Shown here: positions 8,928 through 17,464 of the stretch, piece by piece
Layout: the number at the start of each line of letters is the position of its first letter
Position numbering within the stretch: the first letter of the stretch is position 1
NCBI RefSeq assembly: GCF_003575965.1
Contig: NZ_QWJJ01000004.1
Span: forward strand, 1 to 64,000
Length of the DNA stretch: 64,000 nt
Direction: 5' to 3'
DNA from: Pseudooceanicola sediminis
Lineage (GTDB): Bacteria; Pseudomonadota; Alphaproteobacteria; Rhodobacterales; Rhodobacteraceae
Program-made: the position numbers and the translations under genes
Notes under the pieces: model-generated
What the model was told of the DNA's origin: nothing
Database searches by the model: none
The model's input: only the letters and a program-made list of their open reading frames with translations

Positions 8928-9602
8928 TCACCAGGCCACGTCCAGCCCATCGTATCCGATGATCCGGCCCGCATCGGCCATCGACAACCCCTCGACCACG
9001 CGCTTCATTCCAGCGACACTGTCTTCGACCTTTATTCCGCGCCCCTCGGTCATGTCCGTGGCCACCATGCCGGGCCGCAACAGCGTGCAGGTGATCCCTT
9101 CGGGGCGCCATTCCCGTGCCAGTGCCGACCAGACCGCGTTCAGCCCGGTTTTCGAGGCACGATAACTGTATTGCGTGCCCCAGTCGTTTGCCGCGACCGA
9201 CGACATCAGACTGGACATGGCACAGCATATCCTCAACTCGCCCGCGAGCAGATTTGGTTTCAGCGCCCGTGCCAGGGCAAAGGGCGCAAAGGTGTTCGTG
9301 CGGATCACTTTCAGGAACTCCGCGCGCCCCACCTCTGACGGTCCGGCCAAAAGGTTGATCGCGATCCCGGCATTGGCAATCAGCACGTCGATTGCCTGAC
9401 CGTCCAGCGCCTGCACCAGCGCCTCGATAGACTGCGGGTCCGTCACCTCCAGCGGCAGAACCCGCGCGCCCAGACTGGCCAGGTCCGTCGCCGTTTCAGG
9501 CGTGCGGGCGGTTCCGATGACCTCCCATCCCCCGGCGATGAACTGTCGGGCCAGCTCCAGCCCGATTCCCCTGCTGGCCCCGGATATGAGCATCCTTGGC
9601 AT
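8928..9602 (-). CDS. SDR-family oxidoreductase
   Basis: The 224-residue protein has the dinucleotide motif SGASRGIG (residues 7-14), IANAG, and YRASK near residue 147, so the YxxxK catalytic pair is present. It is clearly related to the next gene downstream (same length, same C-terminal PGxVxTxMT pattern), suggesting a tandem duplication. The start MPRMLISGA at 9602 follows AGGGGACGC; the upstream ATG at 9647 would place the operator candidate 9637-9646 inside the coding sequence and is disfavoured. First gene of the two-SDR operon, divergent from the ABC ATPase gene at 9873. Confidence 0.8.
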   Translation of the reverse strand: MPRMLISGASRGIGLELARQFIAGGWEVIGTARTPETATDLASLGARVLPLEVTDPQSIEALVQALDGQAIDVLIANAGIAINLLAGPSEVGRAEFLKVIRTNTFAPFALARALKPNLLAGELRICCAMSSLMSSVAANDWGTQYSYRASKTGLNAVWSALAREWRPEGITCTLLRPGMVATDMTEGRGIKVEDSVAGMKRVVEGLSMADAGRIIGYDGLDVAW

Positions 9603-9636
9603 GATGCGTCCCCTTTTGATCCTTTTAGTGTGCAAT

Positions 9637-9646
9637 TGGTACACCA
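9637..9646. promoter_or_regulatory. Candidate GntR operator, TGGTACACCA
   Basis: An almost perfect palindrome 35 bases upstream of the first SDR gene (minus strand). It matches the TGGTATACCA sites found in front of other operons of the island with one change. The form TGGTnnnACCA is what FCD-type GntR proteins usually bind. Confidence 0.6.
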
Positions 9647-9795
9647 CTCAAAATCCAAGGCGCAACTGCCGACCCGTTTTTTCCCTGTTGACCCGCTCCG
9701 TGCGCCTTCGGAACAGGCTCCACGCCGCCAACTCTGCCCATATTGAAGGCAATCGATATTTGACCCTGCAATAATTGGTGCTGGCATCTGGCATT

Positions 9796-9816
9796 TGGTG
9801 CACCCTCGGTATGCCA
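9796..9816. promoter_or_regulatory. Two tandem candidate GntR operators before the first NitT/TauT-class ATPase
   Basis: TGGTGCACCC (9796-9805) and CGGTATGCCA (9807-9816) are two half-degenerate copies of the island motif with centres 11 bp apart, so they face the same side of the helix. They end 57 bases upstream of the ATPase start at 9873. Confidence 0.55.
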
Positions 9817-9872
9817 TATGGCTCACCCGGGCCAGCACTGCCCGCCGGGATACCAAAGACAGGGAGCTTTCC

Positions 9873-10754
9873 ATGAAATCCGCCGCTTCTGCCGCCAGCG
9901 TCGTGCCTATGTCGACGCCTGAGGCCCCCGCCGGGCAGCCAGCAACCCCCGAGCCCGACAGCCGTCGCGAAGCCATCATCGAACTGTCGCACACCGGCGT
10001 CACCTTCGAAACCAGGAAGGGCAATGACCTCGTTGCACTGGATGATTTCAACCTGACGATCTACCGCGAAGAGATCGTTTCGCTGGTGGGGCCATCGGGA
10101 TGCGGCAAATCCACCGTCCTGCGCATTCTGGCCGGGCTGCAAAAGCCGACGACAGGTGATTTCTGGATTGGTGGCGGCAAGACGCGACAAGGGTTTTCCG
10201 AAGTCGCAATCGTTTTTCAACGCCCGACCCTGCTGCCGTGGCGCAACGTGCTCGACAACGTTCTCTACCCTGCACGCGTGCTCAAGGGCCGCGCCGACAA
10301 GGATGACCGCGACCGCGCACGCGCGTTGCTGGCCCTCGTCGGGTTGGAAGAGATGGCCGACCGGATGCCGCACGAGTTGTCGGGCGGCATGCAGCAACGG
10401 GCCTCCATCGCGCGCAGTCTGATCCTGGACCCCAAGATCCTGTTGATGGACGAACCCTTTGGCGCGCTCGACGCCCTCACGCGCGAGGATCTGCAACTTG
10501 ACCTGCTGGAGATCCACGAACGCACCCGCAAGACGATCCTGCTCGTTACACACTCGATATCCGAGGCGGTACTGCTGTCGGATCGTGTTGCGGTCATGTC
10601 CGCCCGTCCCGGCCGGCTGCAAGACCTGATCACGGTCGACATTCCCAAACCGCGCGGCCCGGATTCCACCGCGCGGCCCGATTTCCACACCTATTCGCAA
10701 CGTATCCGGGACGATATCTTCGGCCCGCGCACCAAAAGGGACCGCGCCCAATGA
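9873..10754 (+). CDS. ABC transporter ATP-binding protein, NitT/TauT (SsuB-like) class
   Basis: The 293-residue ATPase carries Walker A GPSGCGKST (about residue 73), Q-loop VFQRPTLLPWRN, signature LSGGMQQRAS (about 168), Walker B ILLMDEPFGALDA (about 188) and H-loop THSISEA, the pattern of nitrate/sulfonate/taurine-class importers. The start at 9873 has AGGGAG 6 bases upstream. About 35 residues of Ala/Pro/Ser-rich sequence precede the nucleotide-binding fold. It overlaps the permease gene by ATGA at 10751-10754. The matching binding protein is probably the one at 12938, beyond the M20 gene. Confidence 0.88.
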   Translation: MKSAASAASVVPMSTPEAPAGQPATPEPDSRREAIIELSHTGVTFETRKGNDLVALDDFNLTIYREEIVSLVGPSGCGKSTVLRILAGLQKPTTGDFWIGGGKTRQGFSEVAIVFQRPTLLPWRNVLDNVLYPARVLKGRADKDDRDRARALLALVGLEEMADRMPHELSGGMQQRASIARSLILDPKILLMDEPFGALDALTREDLQLDLLEIHERTRKTILLVTHSISEAVLLSDRVAVMSARPGRLQDLITVDIPKPRGPDSTARPDFHTYSQRIRDDIFGPRTKRDRAQ

Positions 10755-11518
10755 CCCCCGCCCTGCGCAAGATCATCCTGCCCGTCGCCACCTTCCTCGC
10801 CTTTCTCGGGGTCTGGCAATTCCTCAGCTACGCGATGGAGATCCCGATCTATCTGCTGCCCTCGCCCGTCGATATCTTCCATGGCGGCACCCGACTGGGC
10901 ATGACCATGCTGACCAATACCGGAGAGACGCTGAAGACCATCCTGATCGGCTTCGCCTGCGCCTGTCTGGTCGGCATTCCCCTGGGCGTCCTCGTCTCGG
11001 TCAATCGCACCGTGTCGGAAATGATCTATCCGCTGATCGTCTTTCTGAACGCCATTCCGATCATCGCCATCGCGCCGATCCTCGTGGTGATCTTCGGCAC
11101 CGACATGACGACGCGCCTGATCATCGTCACGCTGACCTGCTTTTTCCCCATCATGGTGGCCACCGCCTCCGGTATCCTCGACACGCCGTCGGAAATGCTC
11201 GACCTCGCCCGCGTCGCCGGGGCCTCGACCATGACCGAGATCCTGACAGTGCGCCTGCCCCATGCCGTGACGTTCATCTTCAGCGGCTTGCGCATCGGCG
11301 TGACCGTGGCCGTCGTGGGCGCAGTCGTGGCCGAGTTCGTCAATGCCAACAAGGGGTTGGGCTTTCTCGTCACCTCCTCGACCGCTCAGTTCGCAATCCC
11401 CACCGCGACCGCCTGCGTGGTCATGCTGGCCATCGTTTCGGTGCTGCTTTACGAGGCGGTGAACTGGATCCACCGTGGCTTTTTCGGCTGGTCGATCAAA
11501 TCCAACGTCGGGGACTGA
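10751..11518 (+). CDS. ABC transporter permease, NitT/TauT (SsuC-like) class
   Basis: The 255-residue inner-membrane protein has about six hydrophobic segments and the coupling loop DLARVAGASTMTEILTVRLP, as in SsuC/TauC permeases. It is translationally coupled to the ATPase upstream (ATGA). A strong bidirectional terminator follows at 11538-11563. One permease gene suffices because this class works as a homodimer. The ligand would be a small nitrogen compound if the island is a single pathway (inference). Confidence 0.88.
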   Translation: MTPALRKIILPVATFLAFLGVWQFLSYAMEIPIYLLPSPVDIFHGGTRLGMTMLTNTGETLKTILIGFACACLVGIPLGVLVSVNRTVSEMIYPLIVFLNAIPIIAIAPILVVIFGTDMTTRLIIVTLTCFFPIMVATASGILDTPSEMLDLARVAGASTMTEILTVRLPHAVTFIFSGLRIGVTVAVVGAVVAEFVNANKGLGFLVTSSTAQFAIPTATACVVMLAIVSVLLYEAVNWIHRGFFGWSIKSNVGD

Positions 11519-11537
11519 CCCCAGCGGACCCCATGAA

Positions 11538-11563
11538 AAAGGCCGGCGCTGGCGCCGGCCTTT
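11538..11563. terminator. Bidirectional intrinsic terminator
   Basis: A near-perfect hairpin with arms AAAGGCCGGCG and its complement around a short loop, followed by TTTCCTGTTT on the plus strand and preceded by AAAAA, so it can stop both the permease operon and the converging M20 gene. Confidence 0.75.
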
Positions 11564-11589
11564 CCTGTTTGTCGCGATGTGTCCTTGCT

Positions 11590-12795
11590 TCAGGCAGCGG
11601 CGTTGGTCTCCCGTTCCTGCCCGCCCAGCTCCTGGTTGACGACCGACACCCAGTAGGCCGCACCCCAGGGAATGATCGCATCGTTGAAATCGTAATCGGG
11701 CATGTGGTTGTTCTTCCACTCCGGCCCGTCGCCATTGCCCATCATCACGTTGCAGCCGGGCCGCGCGATCGCCATGTAGGCGAAATCGTCGGCGGCGTTG
11801 ATCGGGGCGCTGTTGCCATCGACGTTCTCGGCCCCCGCGACCGCAGCGGCGGCGGCAATGGCGATGTCGGTCTGTTCCCGCGCGTTGACCAGCGGCGGAT
11901 AGCCGCGCTGATAGTCCAGCTCGGCGGTGCACCCACTCATCGCCGCGCAGGCCTCGGCCACCTCGCCCAGACGTTTTTCCAGCAGATCGCGGATCACCGG
12001 ATTGTGGCAGCGCGCCGTGCCGGTCACCACGATTTCCGATGGCATCACATTGTGGCTGGTGCCCGCCTCGATCATGCCGACGGTCAGCACGGCCGATTCC
12101 TGCGCCACGATATTGCGCGACACGATCGACTGAACGCCCAGAATGAAATGCGCCAGCGGAATGGTCGTGTCGGTCGATTTCTCCGGCGCGCCCGCATGGC
12201 CGCCCGTGCCCTTGAAGCGCACGACCCAGGTGTCGGCGCAGGCCAGTTGGCCGCCGACGCGGGTGATGAATTTGCCCACCGGCAGGCCGGGCTTGTTGTG
12301 CAGCGAATAGACCGCATCGCAGGGGAACTGCTCGAACAGCCCGTCCTCGATCATCTTCAGGCCCCCGGCGCCGCCTTCCTCTGCGGGCTGAAAGATGCAG
12401 TGCACGGTGCCTGCAAAATCGGGATTGGCCTTGAGATAGCGCGCCGCGCTCAGCAGCATCGTGGTATGGCCATCATGGCCGCAACCGTGAAACTTGCCCG
12501 GAATGGTCGATTTATGCCCGAACGTATTCGTTTCGGTCATGTTCAGCGCATCCATGTCGGCACGCAGCCCAACGGACCTGTTACCGGGCCTGTTGCCCTT
12601 GATCACGGCAACGACCCCGGTGCCTGCCAACCCCTTATGCGCCTCGATGCCCCATTCTGCCAGCTTGTCCATCACGATGCCCGATGTGCGGTGCTCTTCG
12701 TAACTGGTTTCAGGGTGCATATGGATATCGTGTCGCAGGGCGACCATTTCATCTTCATGCTGGCTCAGCGCGGCAAAGACCTCTTCGAAGTGCAT
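11590..12795 (-). CDS. M20 family metallo-amidohydrolase (amidase/hippurate hydrolase-like)
   Basis: This 401-residue protein has metal motifs FHGCGHDGH and QPAEEGGAGG and an N-terminal LRHDIHMHPETSYEE segment, placing it in the same M20D group as the 6.3-kb gene but clearly diverged. It would hydrolyse an N-acyl, N-carbamoyl or similar amide. It is divergent from the binding-protein gene at 12938; the TGGTATGCCA site (12891-12900) lies between them and could control both. It sits between the permease and the binding protein of one importer, so its substrate probably relates to what that importer brings in. Confidence 0.85.
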   Translation of the reverse strand: MHFEEVFAALSQHEDEMVALRHDIHMHPETSYEEHRTSGIVMDKLAEWGIEAHKGLAGTGVVAVIKGNRPGNRSVGLRADMDALNMTETNTFGHKSTIPGKFHGCGHDGHTTMLLSAARYLKANPDFAGTVHCIFQPAEEGGAGGLKMIEDGLFEQFPCDAVYSLHNKPGLPVGKFITRVGGQLACADTWVVRFKGTGGHAGAPEKSTDTTIPLAHFILGVQSIVSRNIVAQESAVLTVGMIEAGTSHNVMPSEIVVTGTARCHNPVIRDLLEKRLGEVAEACAAMSGCTAELDYQRGYPPLVNAREQTDIAIAAAAAVAGAENVDGNSAPINAADDFAYMAIARPGCNVMMGNGDGPEWKNNHMPDYDFNDAIIPWGAAYWVSVVNQELGGQERETNAAA

Positions 12796-12890
12796 GATTT
12801 TTCCTCTCAGCTGGATGTCTTGTCACCGATTTCGCGACCTGCGCAGGTTCGGCGATGAAATTTATAGACGTCATGCTACCGGTATTCTAA

Positions 12891-12900
12891 TGGTATGCCA
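12891..12900. promoter_or_regulatory. Candidate GntR operator, TGGTATGCCA
   Basis: One mismatch from the perfect TGGTATACCA palindrome. It lies between the divergent M20 gene (start 12795) and the binding-protein gene (start 12938). A half-like copy, CCGGTATTC, precedes it at about 12879. Confidence 0.6.
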
Positions 12901-12937
12901 ATAACAAACCACATCCCCCAACAGGAGATTCCCGCAC

Positions 12938-13930
12938 ATGACTAATCCGATGAACCGCACGGGCCTGCGCCTGGCAACAGCCTCTCTTCTTGCCCTGTCG
13001 CTGGCTGCCCCGGCGCTGGCTGCGGACAAGGTCAACTTTCAGCTCGACTGGACACCGGGCGGCATCTCCGCACCCTATTACCTCGGCCTCGATAATGGCT
13101 GCTATACGGACCAGGACATCGACGTGACCATATCGCGCGGCTATGGCGCGTCGGATGCCGTGACCAAGGTCGCCACCGGTGTGTCGGATTTCTCGGTCAC
13201 GGACCTTGGCACGATCATCGGCATCATCTCTGAAACCGGCGCGCCCGTTAAGGCGATCATGCCGATTGTCTCCAACAACCCTTCGGCCATTGCCGTGCTT
13301 GAGGACAGCCCGATCCAGACCCTGACCGACCTTGAGGGCCATTCCATCGGCTCTTCCGTCGGCAATGCCGCCATGACCTTCCTGCCCCTCGGAATGACGG
13401 ACGCGGGTGGCGATTACAGCAAGGTCGAGGAGATTACCGCCGACGGCTCTGCCCTGACCGGCCTCTTGCTGCAAGGCAAGATCGATGCGCTGGCCAGCTA
13501 TGTGACCTCGGTTGTCGGCATCAACTCCGTCGCACAAAATGCGGGCAAATCGGTGCGTGCGATCTATTACGGCGATACGCTGAACCTCTACAACGCCTCC
13601 GTGTTCACCTCGGATGCGATGATCGCCAGCAACCCCGACTTGGTGAAACGCTTCGCCAGCGCCGTGCAGTGCAGCTATGACGCCGCGCGCAAAGACCCCA
13701 CCGCGGCCATCGACGCCATCGTCGCCCACGTCGACGGGATGCTGCGCGAAAGCCAGGAGGCGATGGTGCCCAATTCCGTCAGCTTCGCCTTCGACAACGA
13801 CATCTTCGACAAGAACGGCTATGCCTTCGACATGGATCGCGTCGCCCACAATATCGACATGGTCGACACGGTCACGCCGCTGACGAACAAGCCTGCCGTC
13901 ACGGACGTCATCTACGACATCACCAACTGA
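12938..13930 (+). CDS. ABC transporter substrate-binding protein, NMT1/SsuA type
   Basis: The 330-residue protein has a Sec signal peptide (cleavage near ALAA/DK, about residue 29) and the mature opening VNFQLDWTPGGISAPYYLGLDNG, characteristic of NMT1/THI5-like binding proteins used by NitT/TauT-class importers (nitrate, sulfonates, riboflavin, pyrimidine precursors). It probably serves the ATPase and permease at 9873-11518. GGAG lies upstream of the ATG. A stem-loop follows the stop codon, then the DapA-family gene, likely in one transcript. Confidence 0.85.
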   Translation: MTNPMNRTGLRLATASLLALSLAAPALAADKVNFQLDWTPGGISAPYYLGLDNGCYTDQDIDVTISRGYGASDAVTKVATGVSDFSVTDLGTIIGIISETGAPVKAIMPIVSNNPSAIAVLEDSPIQTLTDLEGHSIGSSVGNAAMTFLPLGMTDAGGDYSKVEEITADGSALTGLLLQGKIDALASYVTSVVGINSVAQNAGKSVRAIYYGDTLNLYNASVFTSDAMIASNPDLVKRFASAVQCSYDAARKDPTAAIDAIVAHVDGMLRESQEAMVPNSVSFAFDNDIFDKNGYAFDMDRVAHNIDMVDTVTPLTNKPAVTDVIYDITN

Positions 13931-13946
13931 CCCCATCCCGCACGAC

Positions 13947-13972
13947 CGGTGCCGCCCGGCGTGGCGGCACCG
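13947..13972 (+). other. Stem-loop after the binding-protein gene
   Basis: Arms CGGTGCCGCC (13947-13956) and GGCGGCACCG (13963-13972) form a perfect 10-bp stem with a 6-base loop. There is no T run, so it more likely stabilises the binding-protein transcript or attenuates than terminates fully. Confidence 0.5.
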
Positions 13973-13996
13973 CCTGTCCCAGAAAGATCCCAATTC

Positions 13997-14923
13997 ATGA
14001 CCCTGATCACCGCATCCAGCAAAGGCGTCTTCGTCATTGCCGTCACCCCCTTCACCGAAAATGGCGCGATCGACCACGCCAGCATCGACCGCGTGACGGA
14101 TTTCTATTTCGACGCCGGGGCCGATGGTCTGACCATCCTCGGGATGATGGGCGAAGCACCAAAGCTGACCCCAGGCGAAGCCCTCGCCGTGACCCGTGCC
14201 ACGCTGGCCCGCGCCTCGGGCAAACCCGTGGTGGTCGGCGTTTCGGCCCCCGGACTGGCCGCGATCCGCGATCTGTCCGCCGCCGCGATGGACCTCGGGG
14301 CCTCGGGGGTCATGGTTGCCCCGCCGTCGTCGCTGAAGACCAACGAACAGATCATCGCCTATTACGCGCAGGTGGTCGAGGCGATCGGGGCCGATGTGCC
14401 GATGGTTCTGCAGGATTTCCCGCTGTCGACCAACGTGCATATTTCCCCCGCCACCCTCGGCACGATCTTCGAGGCGCACCCCTCCATCGTGATGCTCAAG
14501 CACGAGGACTGGCCGGGTCTGGCCAAGATCACCGCGCTGCGAGAGGCCGAGGAAAAGGGTCGCCGCCGTACCGCGATCCTGACCGGCAACGGCGGATTGT
14601 TCCTGCCCGAGGAAATGCGCCGTGGTGCCGATGGTGCGATGACCGGCTTCGGCTTTCCCGAGATGATGCGCGATGTCGTTGCCCTGTCGAACGCAGGTGA
14701 TCACGACCGGGCCAACGACATCTTCAACGCCTACCTTCCGCTGGTGCGCTATGAACAACAACCCGGCCTCGGGCTGGCGGTGCGCAAATACGTGCTGGCC
14801 AAACGTGGCGCCATCGCCTCGGCTGCGATGCGCAAACCGGGTGCGCCCCTGCCATCCGTCGCGGTGGCCGAGGTCGAGGCGATGCTTGCCCGCCAGGCGC
14901 GCCGTCTATCCGAGCTCGGCTGA
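13997..14923 (+). CDS. DapA-family (dihydrodipicolinate synthase/N-acetylneuraminate lyase) aldolase-like protein
   Basis: The 308-residue protein is a TIM-barrel lyase of the DapA family: GMMGEAP matches the pyruvate-binding GxxGE, and the Schiff-base Lys is K168 in MLKHED. The catalytic Tyr of DapA (in the usual YNxP motif) is replaced: the segment reads LQDFP, with Q139 at that place. It is therefore not a standard lysine-pathway enzyme but a side-branch lyase or dehydratase. The start at 13997 was chosen over an in-frame upstream codon at 13949, which would overlap the stem-loop. It follows the binding-protein gene by 66 bases, so it may act on a keto-acid intermediate of the island. Confidence 0.75.
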   Translation: MTLITASSKGVFVIAVTPFTENGAIDHASIDRVTDFYFDAGADGLTILGMMGEAPKLTPGEALAVTRATLARASGKPVVVGVSAPGLAAIRDLSAAAMDLGASGVMVAPPSSLKTNEQIIAYYAQVVEAIGADVPMVLQDFPLSTNVHISPATLGTIFEAHPSIVMLKHEDWPGLAKITALREAEEKGRRRTAILTGNGGLFLPEEMRRGADGAMTGFGFPEMMRDVVALSNAGDHDRANDIFNAYLPLVRYEQQPGLGLAVRKYVLAKRGAIASAAMRKPGAPLPSVAVAEVEAMLARQARRLSELG

Positions 14924-14968
14924 TACCGCAGGGGCTGATCTGTCATCGCGCATCGGCTCCTGCCTCTT

Positions 14969-16444
14969 TCACGCCACAGGTTCGCTGACAGGCGGTGGGG
15001 TGTCTCGGCCATATCCCTCCAGCCGCCGGTTCGGCAGCAGAACCATCGCGATCAGGCACAGCGTCATCAGCCCCCCGAGGGTCGCGCCAAAGCTCCATAA
15101 CGGCAGTCGTGCGCCCTCCAGCGTCTCCGCAGCCAAGCCCGATCCGACCGCCATCATCCCCACGACGGAAACACCGATGGTGCCCCCCATGGATCGCATG
15201 AACGACAGCACACCGATTGAGGCGCCCATCTGCCCCGGCGCGGCGGCGTTCTGCACGATCAATGCGAACACCGGAAACAGCATTCCCACCCCCATACCAA
15301 GGCCGATGGTCGGCAGGATCAGCAACAGCAGCGTCGTGTCTTGTGCCATGACCACCGTCACCGCGGCGGCAAACACCGTTCCCATCACCGCGCCGCTGAC
15401 CACCAGCCGCTTGTAGGCCGGGCGGCGTTTCAGGATCTGCGGCGTCAGAAACGCTCCGACCAGCCCGCCCGCGATCATCGCAAGGATGCCAAGGCCCGCC
15501 TGCGCCGCGCTCAATCCATTGACCTTCTGGAAATACAGCGGCAGGTAGATCGCCAGCCCGAGGTTGGTCCCCACACAGGCAGCCAGCCCCAGCGACGCCA
15601 GCACGATGGATCGATTGGTGAACACCGCCAGCGGGATAAGCGGGTCGCGGGCCTTGATCATGCGCACGGCGAACCCCGCCCAGAACACCGCGCTCAGCGC
15701 CACCAGCGCCCAGATCGGCAGCACCGGTGTTTCGCCCGCCCCCACGGTCTCCGACGCGCTGAAGATCAGCAACAGCGGCACGGTCGCCGCCAACAGCAAC
15801 CCGGCGCCGGGCCAGTCGATGCGGCGCCCCTTCAGGGCGGCACGCGGCGTCAGCGCCGTCATGACACCCCAGAACACCAACAGGCAGGGCAAAAGGTTGA
15901 CCCAGAAGACCCAACGCCAGCTCAGGTATTGCGCCAGCGCGCCGCCCGCCAGCGGCCCGATCAGCCCGGCCACCGCATAGATGGTCGAAATGAAGGCGCT
16001 GAACACCGCACGCCGCGCCATCGGCACCCGGTCGGCCACGACGACGAAGGGCACGGACACCAGGCCACCCGCGCCGCAGCCCTGCAACAGGCGCGCCGCC
16101 ACCAGGAATTCCAGCGATGGCGCAATGGCACACAGGATCGACCCCGCCAGGAACAGCGCGTTTGCCAGCAACAACGCGTAGCGCCGGCCCCGAATGTCCG
16201 CGATGGCCCCATACAGCGGTGCCGCCACCATCGACGCCATCAAAAAGCCCGTCGCGACCCAGGCCAGCAACGCACCGCCGCCGAAATCGGCCAGGATATC
16301 GGCCAGCACCGGCCCGACGATCGTCTGGTCCAGTGCTGCCACGAACAACGCCATCATCGCCGCAGCCAGCAGGCGTGGTGTTCCGCGTTCAAGAAACCGC
16401 AAACGCGTGCGCCCCGCAGGCGGGGTCTGTTCAAAGTCGGTCAT
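14969..16444 (-). CDS. MFS transporter, DHA2 (EmrB/QacA) type
   Basis: The 491-residue membrane protein is rich in hydrophobic segments, enough for about 14 helices. It has the MFS motif A region GAIADIRGRRYALL, the early motif LDQTIVGPVLADI and the motif C-like stretch LIGPLAGGALAQYLSWRWVFWVN that is typical of drug-H+ antiporters. It may export a substrate analogue, intermediate or toxic compound. It lies downstream of the first GntR gene in the same direction (73 bases), so both may be one transcript. It converges with the DapA-family gene (45 bases). Confidence 0.82.
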   Translation of the reverse strand: MTDFEQTPPAGRTRLRFLERGTPRLLAAAMMALFVAALDQTIVGPVLADILADFGGGALLAWVATGFLMASMVAAPLYGAIADIRGRRYALLLANALFLAGSILCAIAPSLEFLVAARLLQGCGAGGLVSVPFVVVADRVPMARRAVFSAFISTIYAVAGLIGPLAGGALAQYLSWRWVFWVNLLPCLLVFWGVMTALTPRAALKGRRIDWPGAGLLLAATVPLLLIFSASETVGAGETPVLPIWALVALSAVFWAGFAVRMIKARDPLIPLAVFTNRSIVLASLGLAACVGTNLGLAIYLPLYFQKVNGLSAAQAGLGILAMIAGGLVGAFLTPQILKRRPAYKRLVVSGAVMGTVFAAAVTVVMAQDTTLLLLILPTIGLGMGVGMLFPVFALIVQNAAAPGQMGASIGVLSFMRSMGGTIGVSVVGMMAVGSGLAAETLEGARLPLWSFGATLGGLMTLCLIAMVLLPNRRLEGYGRDTPPPVSEPVA

Positions 16445-16517
16445 CGTGATCCCTGCTGGTGCTCAATATGCTCTGATGTGGCGCAACGCTGGAATGATGT
16501 CGAACCAAACCGCGCGT

Positions 16518-17225
16518 CTAGCGACGGATTCCCAGAATGTAGTCCACGATCGCCGCGCGCACATGGTCAATATGCGCCCCCATGAGGGTCCGCGTCAGTT
16601 CAGGGTCTGTGCCCGCCGCGGCCCGGATCAGGGCGCGATGTTCCTCTGCGCCCGGCGTCAGCCGATGCGAAATGCGCGAGGTGTTGAAGATATGCGTCCG
16701 CCGCCGCAGATCGCGGATCGACTGGCTCAGCATCGGATTGCCCGCCGCCTCCGCGATGGAATGGTGCACCAGATCATCGACCGCCCAATGCTGGGCCGAC
16801 GTCACCTCGTTCAGCTGCAAAAGATGATCCAGCGCCGCCTCGACCTGCGCCAGCACGTCGGCACCGATCCGCCCCGTGGCGCGCGCCGCCGCCTCCATCT
16901 CCAGGATACGGCGCAGATCCAGCAGCCGCACATAGCTCTCGACGCTGATATCCGCGACCACGAGGTTACGCCCCGGCCCCCGCAGGATCAACGCCTCTGC
17001 CTCCAGCCGGAACAGCGCCTCGCGCACCGGCGTGCGGGAAATTTCCATGCTCTGCGCCAGCTTGCGTTCGTGCAGCGCCTCGCCCGGCTTGACCTCACCG
17101 GCCAGCAACAGGTCCAGGATGTGCGCATAGGCGACCTCCGACAGGCTCCGCTCTCCTGCGGCGACGATTGGGTCGCGCCGTGGCCGCGCATCTTTCAGGG
17201 TAACGATATGCTCCAAGGGGCCCAC
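16518..17225 (-). CDS. GntR-family transcriptional regulator, FCD (FadR/VanR) subfamily
   Basis: The 235-residue protein has an N-terminal winged helix (about residues 30-90, with ISRTPVREALFRLEAEALI) and an all-helical FCD ligand domain. The FCD metal ligands look complete: D and H in VDDLVHH, H in EEHRAL and H in HIDHVR. The start is GTG at 17225; a TTG at 17216 is an alternative with better spacing to GGAGAG. It is divergent from the first nitrilase-like gene, with a perfect TGGTATACCA site between them. It is a probable controller of the island, together with its paralogue at 26604. Confidence 0.85.
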   Translation of the reverse strand: MGPLEHIVTLKDARPRRDPIVAAGERSLSEVAYAHILDLLLAGEVKPGEALHERKLAQSMEISRTPVREALFRLEAEALILRGPGRNLVVADISVESYVRLLDLRRILEMEAAARATGRIGADVLAQVEAALDHLLQLNEVTSAQHWAVDDLVHHSIAEAAGNPMLSQSIRDLRRRTHIFNTSRISHRLTPGAEEHRALIRAAAGTDPELTRTLMGAHIDHVRAAIVDYILGIRR

Positions 17226-17406
17226 TCTCCGCTGTTGTCATTTTGCCTGTCGGGACAGACCGCTTGCGGTTTGCTGGCGCAATTGCATCCCCATGGTCGA
17301 CCAAAGCCATACCGCATCCGCACCGGCATGTGAAGATATGGCGGTCATGCGCATTTTCCATCGCACCAAACCGAAATCCGCCGCATTGACACCGTCGGCG
17401 TTCAAT

Positions 17407-17416
17407 TGGTATACCA
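17407..17416. promoter_or_regulatory. Candidate GntR operator, perfect TGGTATACCA
   Basis: A perfect 10-bp palindrome in the gap between the divergent GntR gene (17225) and the nitrilase-like gene (17465), 48 bases upstream of the latter. It is preceded by AAT, as are several other copies. Confidence 0.7.
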
Positions 17417-17464
17417 CTTGCACACAGATAAAAACACCAACCTCCAACCAACAGGGAGACGCAG

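Noticed and set aside
12887-14761. A 624-codon open frame on the minus strand
   Set aside because: It lies antiparallel to a binding-protein gene and a DapA-family gene, both with clear motifs, and its own translation is His/Gly/Arg-rich without any domain. High GC makes such frames common here.
15341-16585. A 414-codon open frame on the plus strand
   Set aside because: It is antisense to the MFS transporter gene and rich in Arg, Gln and His with no domain.
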